The translations under genes were made by a program, and so were the position numbers. The notes beneath the pieces were generated by a model. The model saw only the letters and a list, made by a program, of their open reading frames with translations, searched no databases and was not told the DNA's origin. A DNA stretch of 64,000 bases from an uncultured Methylotenera sp. (lineage in GTDB: Bacteria > Pseudomonadota > Gammaproteobacteria > Burkholderiales > Methylophilaceae), in the NCBI RefSeq assembly GCF_946479685.1, contig NZ_CAMLGS010000007.1, positions 1-64,000 of the forward strand, written 5' to 3'. Positions within the stretch are counted from its first letter, which is position 1, and each line of letters starts with the position of its first letter. Of this stretch, positions 37,401-47,560 are shown piece by piece.

Positions 37401-38666
37401 ATGACGAGTCAAACTAGCGATACCAATCTCAATATCATTGAAAATATCATATCTGCGTCTGAGAGCTCAGAATTTTATTTGTCTGAAGATGTTTACGACC
37501 ACGCCGGAAACAAGCTGCTGGGCAAGGGTTATAAGATCACGCCCGTAATCAAAGATAAGTTGATTAACCGGGTACTTAAAAAACCGCTGGAAACATCCAC
37601 CTCTTCTGACTCATCACTGACCGCTCAAGATATTTATCTGGAAGCTGAAAGCTTGATTAACAGCAATCCGTTTTTGCAGAGCTTTGACGCGGAGTTAAAG
37701 TCGGATGCATCAGCAATAAAGTCGTTGACGTTAGCACCATTGGCATCGCTATTGCTCACCGTGCAAAGAAACAACAGTAAGGAAGCATTTGAGCACACAT
37801 TATTTGTGATACTGATTGCAAGGCAGATTGCTAAAAGACTGCGTTACGACGCTAGCACAACCCAGGATTTAACGATTGCCAGCCTGCTGCATGATGTGGG
37901 TGAGCTGTATTGTGTCATCCCCAATACCAAGAATCTTTCATTAGAGCATTGGCGCAGCATTATGACGCATCCCATCATCGGTAGTTCGGTGGTGAGGCAG
38001 CATATGAACTACTCTGCCAATGTATATAAAGCCATATTAGAGCATCATGAAAGAAATGACGGGTCAGGGTATCCTAATCATCTATCTGCTGAGCGCTGTA
38101 GCGATATTGGCAAGGTGCTGATTGTGGCTGAGGCGTTTGCCGGGATGGTGAGAAAGCAATATGACTTAGGCAATTTGATTACTACATTGAAACTGGTGAA
38201 TCATGATTTTCCTGCTTTGCAGTTTAACGCCTTAATAGATTTGTTGTCCTCTCTCAGAAAACTTGAGAATGTAAAAGCGACTAATCCGATACTGGAACAT
38301 TTGCTTGCACAATTAAAAAATATTGAAGAAATGATTGCACTGCTTAAAGCGCTGGAGAGCTCACACTCGTCCTTAAAAGAGCTTTCAAATTACTTGATTT
38401 TAAGATTGAGCCGCATTTGTCAGACTATTTACGCCTCCGGTCTGACTGACTGCATAGAACTTGGGATGTGGGACCAAATTAAGCTGGATGAGGAAGTGAA
38501 TCACGAGCTTTTTATCACCATCAACGAGGTTGAATGGAAGTTGAAAGACGTGTTCCGAGACGTTAGTTTAAGAATCATTAGGGACGGTATTGAGAGTGGT
38601 GATGAAATACTAAAAATCATTCAAAAAGTTAAAAGTGGGGAACAGGCTGTGCCTGTTACACCATAG
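37401..38666 (+). CDS. HD-GYP-like metal-dependent phosphohydrolase
   Basis: A 421-aa cytoplasmic protein. A divergent N-terminal region of about 120 residues precedes an HD-GYP-type domain near 125-255: His132, HD at 164-165, His190, HHE at 215-217 and GSGYP at 221-225. HD-GYP enzymes degrade c-di-GMP. Two usual features differ: HDxGK is HDVGE, and the final metal-binding Asp (VAD-x-F-D-A) is Glu244 in VAEAFAGM. A helical C-terminal extension of about 165 residues follows. It may be an active phosphodiesterase with altered metal binding, or a sensor. The GGDEF gene downstream is about 100 bp away. Confidence 0.82.
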   Translation: MTSQTSDTNLNIIENIISASESSEFYLSEDVYDHAGNKLLGKGYKITPVIKDKLINRVLKKPLETSTSSDSSLTAQDIYLEAESLINSNPFLQSFDAELKSDASAIKSLTLAPLASLLLTVQRNNSKEAFEHTLFVILIARQIAKRLRYDASTTQDLTIASLLHDVGELYCVIPNTKNLSLEHWRSIMTHPIIGSSVVRQHMNYSANVYKAILEHHERNDGSGYPNHLSAERCSDIGKVLIVAEAFAGMVRKQYDLGNLITTLKLVNHDFPALQFNALIDLLSSLRKLENVKATNPILEHLLAQLKNIEEMIALLKALESSHSSLKELSNYLILRLSRICQTIYASGLTDCIELGMWDQIKLDEEVNHELFITINEVEWKLKDVFRDVSLRIIRDGIESGDEILKIIQKVKSGEQAVPVTP

Positions 38667-38766
38667 GGCGATTGTCGTATAGCAGCGCTTTATCTCCTAC
38701 GTATTACCTTGCTTGTAAGTAGTAGCGCAATAGCTTTAAGTTCTAACTTTAAAGAAAATAGGTTTG

Positions 38767-41613
38767 ATGATTAATCAACTATCCACACAAAAGAAAGTCA
38801 TGGCTTATAGCCTGCTACTAATCGTAGCTTATATAGTTACCGGCAAACTAGGGCTAATGTTGGCGTTGCCGCCAGGTTACGCTTCGGCCATTTTCCCGCC
38901 GGCAGGTATCGCAATCGCTGCCGTTTTTGTAACAGGGCGAGTATTGCTGCCGGCGATATTGTTAGGCTCATTCTTGCTTAATATTTTGGTGGGCTACAGT
39001 GCGAGTCACCAGGTTAAGGTTATCAATGTAGAGGTGGCGCTGCTAATTGCTGTGGCCTCTGCATTGCAAGCGTATCTGGGAGGCTGGTGGTTAAAGCGTA
39101 AGATCAGCTATCCAACCACGTTGGATAGCCCGATTGATGTGGTGACATTTTTCATTTCTGCACCTGTCATCTGTTTGATTAGTGCAACTATCTCTGTGAC
39201 GGGGTTGCTCTCATTAGGCCTGATTGAGAAGCCGCTGTTCTTTACAAGCTGGGCATCATGGTGGATTGGCGATACATTAGGTCTGATAGTGATGCTGCCG
39301 CTTACCTTGGTTGCTATTGGCAAACCAAGAAATATATGGAGAAAACGTGCATTGACGATCGCGGTGCCGATGCTTATCACATTTGCGCTGCTGATTATCA
39401 CGTTTGTGGTGGTAAGCAGATGGGAGCGCAAAGAATCATTAGTTGAGTTTGATGCATTATCTAATCAATTATCCGAACAGCTACGTGTGCAATTTTTGTC
39501 TCAAGAGGCCGTGATCGAGCAAACGAGTGCTCTATTTAGCTATCGGGCCAACGACTGGGTGTCTAGGCAAGATTTTTATCATTTTGTGAGTGCTGTCAAA
39601 CGTAATTACCCGATGACCTACGCTATTGAGTGGGCACCTAAAATAACGCACCGCGAGCGAGCTGCGTATGAAAAAAAACTATCGCAGGAGTTTAAAGATT
39701 TTGAAATTAAAGAGCTGAGCGCGCAAAGGAAGCTGGTTACATCAAGCGATAAAGACTTTTATTTTCCGATTACCTATATCGTGCCACTGAAAGAGTCTAC
39801 TCGCGCAATCTTAGGCGTTGATTTGGCTTCGATTCCTGATCGCAAGGATGCGATTCAAAGTGCAATCAGCCTGAAAAAAGCGATTGCGTCACCGCCAACA
39901 AAATTGATCATTAACAACGGCACCGAGTCTGGCTTAATGTTAATTTACCCGATACATGGTACGAATCAGGATGGGGTGTTATCAACAGTGCTAAGGTCAG
40001 GCAGTTTCTTTGGCGAACTTTTTACGCCATTTGCGCATACCGTACATGTACGCTTAACAGACATGCAGTCTGGGATGTATTTATTCAATAATTTTACAGA
40101 TAATCAAATTGAAGGCTTGTATACAAGAAACTTCAAGTTTGGCGGTCGGTATTATCGTCTGGATACTTCGCCAACAACGCAATACTATCAACAGCATAGA
40201 GGCTGGCAAAGCTGGAATATGCTGGCGATAGGGCTGTTTGGTACCGGGTTAATGGGTTCGTTGTTGCTGATCGGCACAGGTTATACCGCTCGTATTGAAA
40301 ATTTAGTTAAGCAAAAAACTGAGGAGCTTAAAGAGAGCTTCTATCGCTTTCAGGAAATCACCTCTACCATGGGTGAGGGTATCTATGTGACCGATATTAA
40401 TGGGGTGATAACGTTTACCAACCCTAAAGCGCAGGAATTATTAGGCCGTAGTGAAACAGAGTTGTTGGGTCAGAACTCGCATGTACTGTTTCATCACAAA
40501 CGCATTGATGGTTCGTTCTATCCAGAAGATGAGTGCTTGATTCGTAATGTAATCCGTACAAAACAACCTTATAAATCAACTGAAGAAGTGTTCTGGCATC
40601 AAGATGGCACCCCCATTTACGTTGCCGTCAATTCGGTTCCATTCTTTAGAAATAATGACATTATCGGAAACGTTGTTGTGTTTGATGACATTTCTGATCG
40701 TAAGAAAATTGAACACGCTTTACGCGCGAGTGAAAAGAGCTTTAAGGAAATTATCGAGTACGCGCCAATCGGTATAGCAATTGTTTCTTTGGATGGGCGC
40801 TTTACTGTGGTGAACCAAACCCTATGTAATATTGTGGGTTATACCAATGATGAGTTGATTCGGCGTACTTTCCAGGAAATCACTCATCCAGATGACCTCT
40901 CTATTGATCTTGAGCATGTTCAGCAGCTGCTAGACGGCAAGATTGATACTTACCGTATGGAAAAACGATATATTCGTAAAGATAAGACTGAAGTATGGGT
41001 TCAGCTTTCTGCCAGTATTTTTAGAGACGAAGAGTTAATCCCGCAATATTTTATTGCACAGATTGAAGATATTAGCGAGCGCAAGATTCGTGATAATGAA
41101 GTGCACCAGCATGCTTATTTCGATACGCTGACTAAACTGCCGAATCGTCGCATGTTGATGGATAGGCTGTCTCAGGCTTTATCTCAGTCTGAGCGATACC
41201 AACGTACTTTGGCTCTGTTCTTTTTAGATTTAGACCACTTTAAGCAAATCAATGACACCTTGGGCCATGATGCTGGTGATCGGGTACTTAAGGTTGCAGC
41301 TGCGCGCTTGTTATCTTGTGTGCGCAGTCACGACACCGTTGCTCGGCTAGGCGGCGATGAGTTTGTGATTGTCTTGACGGAGATTTCTAGTGCGCAAGAT
41401 GCCAAGATGTTTGCCGAGAAAATCCTTAAGAAATTTAGCGAGCCGATTGATGTAAACGGCAAAGAGCTGTTTGTTGGAACCAGTATTGGTATTGCCGTGT
41501 ATAGCGGTGATAGCTCTATCACCATTAAAGAGCTAATGAATAATGCAGACGCTGCGATGTATGAATCCAAGGCTGCAGGTAGAAATAGATATTATTTTTA
41601 CACCCCAACTTAA
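38767..41613 (+). CDS. Membrane-bound diguanylate cyclase (MASE1-CHASE-PAS-PAS-GGDEF)
   Basis: A 948-aa sensor protein. An N-terminal MASE1-type membrane domain with about eight helices (1-215) contains LPPGYASAIFPPAGIAIA and SWWIGDTLGLIVMLPL. A CHASE-type extracellular domain (about 225-470, NYPMTYAIEWAPKITHRERAAYEKKL), another membrane helix near 485-500, two PAS domains (about 530-780) and a GGDEF domain follow. The active site GGDEF is intact near 862-866 in RLGGDEFVIVL, preceded by RSHD, a proper inhibitory I-site. It should make c-di-GMP in response to an unknown signal. The ATG at 38767 is preferred over TTG at 38764. Confidence 0.9.
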   Translation: MINQLSTQKKVMAYSLLLIVAYIVTGKLGLMLALPPGYASAIFPPAGIAIAAVFVTGRVLLPAILLGSFLLNILVGYSASHQVKVINVEVALLIAVASALQAYLGGWWLKRKISYPTTLDSPIDVVTFFISAPVICLISATISVTGLLSLGLIEKPLFFTSWASWWIGDTLGLIVMLPLTLVAIGKPRNIWRKRALTIAVPMLITFALLIITFVVVSRWERKESLVEFDALSNQLSEQLRVQFLSQEAVIEQTSALFSYRANDWVSRQDFYHFVSAVKRNYPMTYAIEWAPKITHRERAAYEKKLSQEFKDFEIKELSAQRKLVTSSDKDFYFPITYIVPLKESTRAILGVDLASIPDRKDAIQSAISLKKAIASPPTKLIINNGTESGLMLIYPIHGTNQDGVLSTVLRSGSFFGELFTPFAHTVHVRLTDMQSGMYLFNNFTDNQIEGLYTRNFKFGGRYYRLDTSPTTQYYQQHRGWQSWNMLAIGLFGTGLMGSLLLIGTGYTARIENLVKQKTEELKESFYRFQEITSTMGEGIYVTDINGVITFTNPKAQELLGRSETELLGQNSHVLFHHKRIDGSFYPEDECLIRNVIRTKQPYKSTEEVFWHQDGTPIYVAVNSVPFFRNNDIIGNVVVFDDISDRKKIEHALRASEKSFKEIIEYAPIGIAIVSLDGRFTVVNQTLCNIVGYTNDELIRRTFQEITHPDDLSIDLEHVQQLLDGKIDTYRMEKRYIRKDKTEVWVQLSASIFRDEELIPQYFIAQIEDISERKIRDNEVHQHAYFDTLTKLPNRRMLMDRLSQALSQSERYQRTLALFFLDLDHFKQINDTLGHDAGDRVLKVAAARLLSCVRSHDTVARLGGDEFVIVLTEISSAQDAKMFAEKILKKFSEPIDVNGKELFVGTSIGIAVYSGDSSITIKELMNNADAAMYESKAAGRNRYYFYTPT

Positions 41614-41649
41614 GCAGATATGGTTTTTTAAAGCCGAGATGCTTTAATA

Positions 41650-41699
41650 AAATTTGAACCCAGTGAAATTTAAACCCAGCTGTAAGGCTGGGTTTTTGT
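41650..41699 (+). terminator. Terminator with duplicated left arm after the MASE1-GGDEF gene
   Basis: AAACCCAGC (41672-41680) pairs with GCTGGGTTT (41687-41695) around TGTAAG, followed by TTTTTGTT. Just upstream lies a second copy of the left arm: AAATTTGAACCCAGTG (41650-41665) precedes AAATTTAAACCCAGC (41666-41680), a 16-bp tandem period. Confidence 0.8.
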
Positions 41700-41734
41700 T
41701 ATTCACAACCTGTTTGCTGGCGCCACCTATGGCA

Positions 41735-43924
41735 TCAAGCCATTTCTTGAGAAAGTTTGTTAGCGTCTATCAGTGCGGTGAATTGTGCGACAGGGATGGG
41801 CTTCCCGAATAGGTAGCCTTGTCCCTCCATGCATTCTTTTTCTAGCAGATAGAGTCGTTGGCGTTCAGTCTCTATGCCTTCGGCAATGGTTTCTAGTTTA
41901 AAACTACGCGCAATGTCTAAAGTGGCGCGTATGACAGAGGCGTCCTGTTCGTGCTCCAGCATGCCATGCACAAATGATTGGTCGATTTTGATACGTGTGA
42001 GTGGATAGGTTTTGAGTAGGCTGAAAGAAGCGTAGCCAGTGCCAAAATCATCCATAGCAATGCCAACTCCATGCTGTCGCAGCTGGCGGAGGCTATTCAG
42101 TACAACGTCATCGTTATCCGGAGCAATTGTCTCTGTAATCTCTAATTCTAGTGCATCAGGCGGCAGGCCATGCCGTTCTAGCGCTGAGATTACTTCATGC
42201 ACGAGATTGCCCACATGAAATTGAGCGCCAAACAGATTAACGCCCATGCGTAATTTAGGCGCGCCGTTTCTACGCCAATAGGCGGCTTGTGAGCACGCTT
42301 CATCTAGTACCCATGTGCCCACGGTGGCTGCCAATGTGCCGCGCTCCAGTGCGGGCAAAAAGGCAATAGGCGATAAAATGCCTCTTTCTGGGTGGTACCA
42401 GCGTAGCAGGGCTTCTGCACCGCTAATTTCGCCTGTGATTAAATTAACCTGTGGTTGGTAAAACAGCAGAAACTCACCTTCATCGACGGCGCGGTGTAGC
42501 TCTAGCGCGTAAAGGCGGCGCACTACGGCTTCCATCCGTAATGCAAGTACAAAGAGAAAGACCTGGCCACGACCAATGCTCTTGGCTTTAAATAAAGCCA
42601 AATCTGCGTTGCTGACCAGCTCCAATGCCTCTTGTGCTTGGTCGGGGGCAATAGCCACACCACAACTTGCTGCAACGCGTATTTCTTGCCCCTCAATGAG
42701 GATCGGTATTGCAATTGCTGCAACGGCAGCTTCTGCTAATTGTATTGCAAGTTCTGGGTCGGTCATATGCGGCCACATGATTGCAAACTCGTCGCCGCCA
42801 ATCCGCGCTGCGATGCCGATAGTGTCTACCAATTTCAACAGCCGATTGGAGACCTCTTTGAGAATACTATCTCCAACCGCATCGCCGAGCGTGTCATTCA
42901 CGTCTTTAAAGCCATCAAGGTCTATCATCAACACCGTCATCGGAGATGGTGTAATTAATGCTGACTCTACACTGCGATAAAAACTGGCGCGATTTGCTAA
43001 GCCGGTTAATGGGTCAATATTCGCTTGTTGGCGCAGTTCAATTTCTTCTAGTCTTTGTGCCGTAATATCTTTTAGCACCGCTTCAAATTTAATATTGCCA
43101 GCGGCATCTTTCCAACCGAATAATGAGAAGCCTAGGATGAATCGTGTGCCGTCCTTACGCAGGCCACTGATTTCGGATGGGATTACTAAATCATCTAAGG
43201 AACCTGCTGCAATTGCCTTGCTGATAATTTCATGAAAAATAGGGCGGGAGCGCTCTGGCATCAGCTGCTCGATAGGCTTGCCTATGCCTTCTTCTAGGCT
43301 GTAGCCGTGGGATTGGGCTGCAGCATTGTTCCACTCTGTAATGCATAGTGTTTGGTCAAACCATACCACAGGGGTGGTGGAGTTACCAGCGTACTCTTCA
43401 AAGCTGGGTCTGGAGTTATTGCCACTTACCTCTATACGGCGTAACTCCAATCGGTCGGAAGCCATTTTGGCCAACTCTTGTAATCTTAATTGGTCATCGG
43501 CAGAAAAGTCGGGGTGCGGCTTATTATCGACAATGCAAAGTGCACCTAGCGCCAGACCCTCTGGGGAACGGAGTGGTACGCCTGCATAGAAGCGCAGATT
43601 GCTTTCGCCAGTAACTAAGGGGTTGTCATGAAAACGTTCATCTAGAGTGGCGTCTGGTACCACCATCACATCAGATTGATTGATGGCGTGGGCGCAGAAA
43701 GAAACGTCGCGGCTCATGTCAAAATTGCCAGCTCCGACACTTGCCGCAAAAAAGACATGGTCGCTGCCGATCATATTGACTGCGGCTACCGGCATGCCAA
43801 ACATGCGTGCCGCAATATGAACGACAGGGTCAAGGTTAGGAATCAGACTTTCGTCATCTAATCCATGGTTCGATAAAGCAACAAGTCGCTCTGACTCGGT
43901 CGATAGTATCGCCGGACATCTCAT
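41735..43924 (-). CDS. GAF-PAS-GGDEF-EAL c-di-GMP turnover protein
   Basis: A 729-aa soluble protein. A GAF domain (about 25-165; DVSFCAHAI, RFHDNPLVTGESNLRFYAGVPLRSP), a PAS domain (about 180-295), GGDEF (about 300-455; intact GGDEF at 376-380) and EAL (about 470-720; intact EAL at 504-506) are present. The EAL-domain DDFGTGYASFSLLK loop is also present. The four residues at the I-site position read DTIG, so the RxxD inhibitory site is absent. Both catalytic motifs look functional, so either synthesis or hydrolysis may dominate. The ATG at 43924 follows GGGGA. Confidence 0.92.
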   Translation of the reverse strand: MRCPAILSTESERLVALSNHGLDDESLIPNLDPVVHIAARMFGMPVAAVNMIGSDHVFFAASVGAGNFDMSRDVSFCAHAINQSDVMVVPDATLDERFHDNPLVTGESNLRFYAGVPLRSPEGLALGALCIVDNKPHPDFSADDQLRLQELAKMASDRLELRRIEVSGNNSRPSFEEYAGNSTTPVVWFDQTLCITEWNNAAAQSHGYSLEEGIGKPIEQLMPERSRPIFHEIISKAIAAGSLDDLVIPSEISGLRKDGTRFILGFSLFGWKDAAGNIKFEAVLKDITAQRLEEIELRQQANIDPLTGLANRASFYRSVESALITPSPMTVLMIDLDGFKDVNDTLGDAVGDSILKEVSNRLLKLVDTIGIAARIGGDEFAIMWPHMTDPELAIQLAEAAVAAIAIPILIEGQEIRVAASCGVAIAPDQAQEALELVSNADLALFKAKSIGRGQVFLFVLALRMEAVVRRLYALELHRAVDEGEFLLFYQPQVNLITGEISGAEALLRWYHPERGILSPIAFLPALERGTLAATVGTWVLDEACSQAAYWRRNGAPKLRMGVNLFGAQFHVGNLVHEVISALERHGLPPDALELEITETIAPDNDDVVLNSLRQLRQHGVGIAMDDFGTGYASFSLLKTYPLTRIKIDQSFVHGMLEHEQDASVIRATLDIARSFKLETIAEGIETERQRLYLLEKECMEGQGYLFGKPIPVAQFTALIDANKLSQEMA

Positions 43925-44010
43925 CCAAGGTCCCCTTTATTTTTATTCGTAGCCAGGATAACCTTGCATTCCTAGCTTAGAGCAGAACACAGTTGATTCT
44001 ATTAATTTAT

Positions 44011-44037
44011 TTTACAAATTGCAAACAGATTTGTAAA
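44011..44037. promoter_or_regulatory. Inverted repeat upstream of the GGDEF-EAL gene
   Basis: TTTACAAAT (44011-44019) and ATTTGTAAA (44029-44037) are perfect 9-bp inverted arms with a 9-bp centre, about 90 bp upstream of the GGDEF-EAL start. The rest of the 228-bp gap shows nothing recognisable. An operator role is inferred from symmetry and position only. Confidence 0.3.
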
Positions 44038-44152
44038 AGTAACTCTTGTAGATGAGTACTCTTTCACAAGTGTGACCTTGATGGACTATCCAAAACCGTA
44101 GAATCAATAACCCATAGCTGCAGGATGTCTTCGCAGGTAATGCGCTGAGTTT

Positions 44153-45040
44153 TTAAAGTGGGGCAGAGCGTGCAGTTTGGAAAAAAGCTTTTAAGTAATC
44201 AATATTCACATCAGCTTCGCGCGCGCCCAGAAAAATTTGCTTAGTGATGCCTTGCTGTCCTAATTTTACGGGGGTGATGGCGATGTCATCTGCATATTTT
44301 TCTACCAGCCACCGCGGTAGGGCGGCCACCCCACGATTTGAGGCAACCATTTGCAACATGATATCGGTAGTTTCAATAGTCTTGTGACGCTTGGGGTGAA
44401 TGCCGGCTGGCTGAAGAAACTGGTTGTAAATGTCCAGGCGATTGATTTCTACCGGGTATGTAATCAGCGTTTCATGGCTCAATTGCTCGGGTGCTACATA
44501 ATCTTGCTTTGCTAGGTGATGATTGCGGCTCACGACTAACACTTGCTCGTAATCAAACACCGGCTCGAAATGCAGCCCTGGCTTATATAGGGGGTCTGGG
44601 GTGACCAGTAGGTCAATTTCATAACCAAATAACGCACCTATGCCGCCAAATTGAAACTTCTGCTTAACGTCTACATCTACATCCGGCCATGCCTCCAGAT
44701 ACGGGGAGACTACCTTTAATAGCCATTGGTAGCATGGGTGGCACTCCATGCCTATGCGTAGCGTTCCGCGCTCACCTTGTGCAAATTGACGTAACTGTGT
44801 TTCAGCTAATGAGAGTTGCGGTAACACTCTATTGGCCACAGCCAATACATATTGCCCAGCTTGCGTTAAGCGTAAGCTACGTCCCTCGCGTAACCAGATA
44901 TCGGTACCTAACTGCTGCTCCAGCTTTTTGATTGAGTGGCTTAATGCTGACTGAGTTAAGTACAAACTATTGGCGGCCGCAGTCAATGAGCCTAAGCGGT
45001 CAACTTCACGAATGATGGCTAAGTGGATGCGTTCTAGCAT
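44153..45040 (-). CDS. metR: LysR-family regulator MetR
   Basis: A 295-aa LysR-type regulator. The N-terminal winged helix-turn-helix is LTAAANSLYLTQSALSHSIKKLEQQLGTDIWLREGRSLRLTQAG, and a co-inducer-binding domain begins near residue 90. The MetR-like stretch MECHPCYQWLLKVVSPYLEAWPDVDVD and its divergence from metE identify it as MetR, which activates metE with homocysteine as co-inducer in enterobacteria. Confidence 0.93.
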   Translation of the reverse strand: MLERIHLAIIREVDRLGSLTAAANSLYLTQSALSHSIKKLEQQLGTDIWLREGRSLRLTQAGQYVLAVANRVLPQLSLAETQLRQFAQGERGTLRIGMECHPCYQWLLKVVSPYLEAWPDVDVDVKQKFQFGGIGALFGYEIDLLVTPDPLYKPGLHFEPVFDYEQVLVVSRNHHLAKQDYVAPEQLSHETLITYPVEINRLDIYNQFLQPAGIHPKRHKTIETTDIMLQMVASNRGVAALPRWLVEKYADDIAITPVKLGQQGITKQIFLGAREADVNIDYLKAFFQTARSAPL

Positions 45041-45142
45041 TTCTTATATGAATAAAATTAATTGATTGTTGAAATATTACCATTTTACTTCATGTATTGC
45101 CTTTCTTAAAATTCAGCATCTTTCAAAATGATAGGAATTATG
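45041..45142. promoter_or_regulatory. metR/metE divergent control region
   Basis: The MetR site in enterobacteria is TGAA-N5-TTCA. Here TGAA-TAAAA-TTAA (45049-45061) matches seven of eight positions. A second TGAA at 45070 is 17 bp before a TTCA (45090-45093 area). The region before the metE start is AT-rich, and AGGA at 45133-45136 is the likely metE ribosome site. Confidence 0.45.
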
Positions 45143-47434
45143 ATGGTATCAACACACAATCTTGGTTTTCCACGCATAGGCACAAAGCGTGAGCTGAAAT
45201 TTGCACTGGAATCTTACTGGAAAGGTCAGTCGGCACGCGAAGAGCTGGAATCGCTAGGTAAAGAGTTGCGCCAGCTTCATTGGCATCAGCAGTCGGCCTT
45301 GGACTTAGTACCCGTAGGTGATTTTTCTTTTTACGACCAAGTGTTGGATATGTCTTTCACACTGGGTAATTTGCCAGAGCGTGTGCAAGGCTTTCATGGT
45401 GAGCAGTTGGATAATTACTTCCGTGTGGCACGTGGCCGCTCAGCGCAGTCCAATGATGATCATGCGCAGTGCTGTGGCGGTGTTGCTGCGGGTGAAATGA
45501 CCAAGTGGTTTGATACCAATTACCACTATATCGTGCCGGAATTCGCAGCCGCTACTAAATTCAAACTAGACGCGACACGTTTGCTGGAGCAGTTGTCTGA
45601 AGCCAAAGCACAGAATGTAAAAGCCAAGCCAGTCATTATTGGCCCAGTAACGTATCTTGCCATTGGTAAATCAAAAGACAACTCTGACAAATTAGCGTTA
45701 CTGCCGCAATTGGTGAAGGTCTATGTGGAATTGCTAGAAACTTTGGCAGCACAAGGGGTGGAGTGGGTGCAAATTGATGAGCCTATACTAGTCACTGAGC
45801 TGGATGAAGATTGGCTACATGCTTTGAATCTGGCATATCACCAGTTGAAGAGCAGCCGCGTTAAATTGCTGCTGGCAACTTATTTCGGCCAGTTAGGCGA
45901 TAACCAATACCTGGCCGCAAATCTCCCAGTTGCTGGTCTGCATATAGATGCTATCAATGCACGTCACGAGGTATTGCCGTTGATTGGCATGCTGCCTTCA
46001 CATAAAGTGCTTTCTATCGGTGTTATTAATGGTCGCAATATTTGGAAAACTGACCTGACCGCTACTTTGGACTGGTTGGAGCCTTTGGCTGCGCGTTTGG
46101 GTGACCGATTGTGGATTGCACCTTCCTGCTCGTTGCTGCATGTACCTGTAGACTTGGACAGCGAGCAGAAACTGGATGGAGAGGTTAAGTCTTGGCTAGC
46201 GTTTGCTAAGCAGAAGTTGGAGGAGTTACATATCCTGTCTGTTGCCCTGAATCAGGGGCGTGAAGCAGTGAAGCACCAATTGGCAAGCAATCGTGCTGCG
46301 GTAGAGGCACGTCGTAATTCGCAGCGCGTACATAATCCTTCGGTTAGTGCTGCAATAAAAAAAATTACGCCACAATTGGGTCAACGTCAAAACACATACG
46401 CACAACGTGCCAGCAAACAAGCTGCGCTGCTAAACTTACCTAAATATCCAACCACTACGATTGGCTCATTTCCGCAAACTGCAGAAATTCGTCTGGCACG
46501 TAGTCAATTCAAATCTAAAGAGTTGAATCATGCTGGTTATCAAGCTGCAATGAAAGCGGAGATTGAGCGCAGTGTGCGCGAACAAGAGGCGCTAGGGCTG
46601 GATGTGCTGGTGCATGGTGAAGCTGAACGTAACGATATGGTGGAGTACTTTGGCGAACAATTAAACGGCTATGCATTTAGCCAATTCGGTTGGGTGCAGT
46701 CGTATGGTTCACGCTGCGTTAAACCACCAATTCTGTTTGGTGATATCAGCCGTCCGCAAGCCATGACCGTGGATTGGATTAAATATGCACAATCACTCAC
46801 CAGTAAACCGATGAAAGGTATGCTGACCGGCCCAGTGACGATACTTAACTGGTCTTTCGTCCGTGATGACCAGCCGCGAGCAGTAAGTTGTTATCAATTA
46901 GCATTGGCAATCCGCGAAGAGGTGCTGGACTTGGAAAAGGCTGGTATTCATATCATTCAGATTGATGAAGCAGCGTTACGTGAAGGCTTGCCACTACGTC
47001 AGTCGCAGTGGCATGAGTATTTGAGTTGGGCTGTGGAGTCATTCAGAATTACGGCTAACGGTGTACAGGATGAAACGCAGATTCATACGCACATGTGCTA
47101 CTCGGAGTTCAATGACATTATTGCAGCGATTGCCGAGATGGATGCCGATGTGATTACGATAGAGACTTCACGTTCTGATATGGAGCTACTGGATGCTTTC
47201 GATCACTTTAATTATCCGAACGAGATTGGTCCTGGTGTATATGACATTCATTCACCTAATATCCCAACGCAGGCACATATCGTTCAATTGATGCAGAAAG
47301 CCGCGGAGCGTGTGCCAGCAGAGCGTTTGTGGGTTAACCCGGATTGCGGCTTGAAAACGCGCCAATGGGCAGAGGTGTTGCCGGCGTTAAGCAATATGGT
47401 GGCAGCAGCCAAAACCTTGCGTGCCGCGACTTAA
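45143..47434 (+). CDS. metE: Cobalamin-independent methionine synthase
   Basis: MetE methylates homocysteine with methyltetrahydropteroyl-triglutamate, without vitamin B12. The protein is about 763 aa, close to the enterobacterial length. N-terminal motif: [24 protein letters not shown]. The C-terminal barrel holds zinc ligands in THMCYSEF (His, Cys) and NPDCGLKTR (Cys), plus [14 protein letters not shown] and YDIHSPNIP. Three candidate starts lie at 45128, 45140 and 45143; AGGA fits 45143 best. A terminator follows. Confidence 0.97.
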   Translation: MVSTHNLGFPRIGTKRELKFALESYWKGQSAREELESLGKELRQLHWHQQSALDLVPVGDFSFYDQVLDMSFTLGNLPERVQGFHGEQLDNYFRVARGRSAQSNDDHAQCCGGVAAGEMTKWFDTNYHYIVPEFAAATKFKLDATRLLEQLSEAKAQNVKAKPVIIGPVTYLAIGKSKDNSDKLALLPQLVKVYVELLETLAAQGVEWVQIDEPILVTELDEDWLHALNLAYHQLKSSRVKLLLATYFGQLGDNQYLAANLPVAGLHIDAINARHEVLPLIGMLPSHKVLSIGVINGRNIWKTDLTATLDWLEPLAARLGDRLWIAPSCSLLHVPVDLDSEQKLDGEVKSWLAFAKQKLEELHILSVALNQGREAVKHQLASNRAAVEARRNSQRVHNPSVSAAIKKITPQLGQRQNTYAQRASKQAALLNLPKYPTTTIGSFPQTAEIRLARSQFKSKELNHAGYQAAMKAEIERSVREQEALGLDVLVHGEAERNDMVEYFGEQLNGYAFSQFGWVQSYGSRCVKPPILFGDISRPQAMTVDWIKYAQSLTSKPMKGMLTGPVTILNWSFVRDDQPRAVSCYQLALAIREEVLDLEKAGIHIIQIDEAALREGLPLRQSQWHEYLSWAVESFRITANGVQDETQIHTHMCYSEFNDIIAAIAEMDADVITIETSRSDMELLDAFDHFNYPNEIGPGVYDIHSPNIPTQAHIVQLMQKAAERVPAERLWVNPDCGLKTRQWAEVLPALSNMVAAAKTLRAAT

Positions 47435-47504
47435 CGCTTAACCTTAACGTTGTGGGCTAGCATCTCAATGCTGCTTACAGCGTTGATGCTTGAGGATTTT
47501 GAAT

Positions 47505-47536
47505 AAACCCGCCTAATTAAAAATAGGGCGGGTTTT
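47505..47536 (+). terminator. Terminator after metE
   Basis: AAACCCGCC (47505-47513) pairs with GGCGGGTTT (47527-47535), followed by TGTTT. It lies between converging metE and the GAF-PAS-GGDEF gene, and the A run on the opposite side may let it serve both directions. Confidence 0.75.
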
Positions 47537-47560
47537 GTTTGGGATTGCGATGTTGTTACT

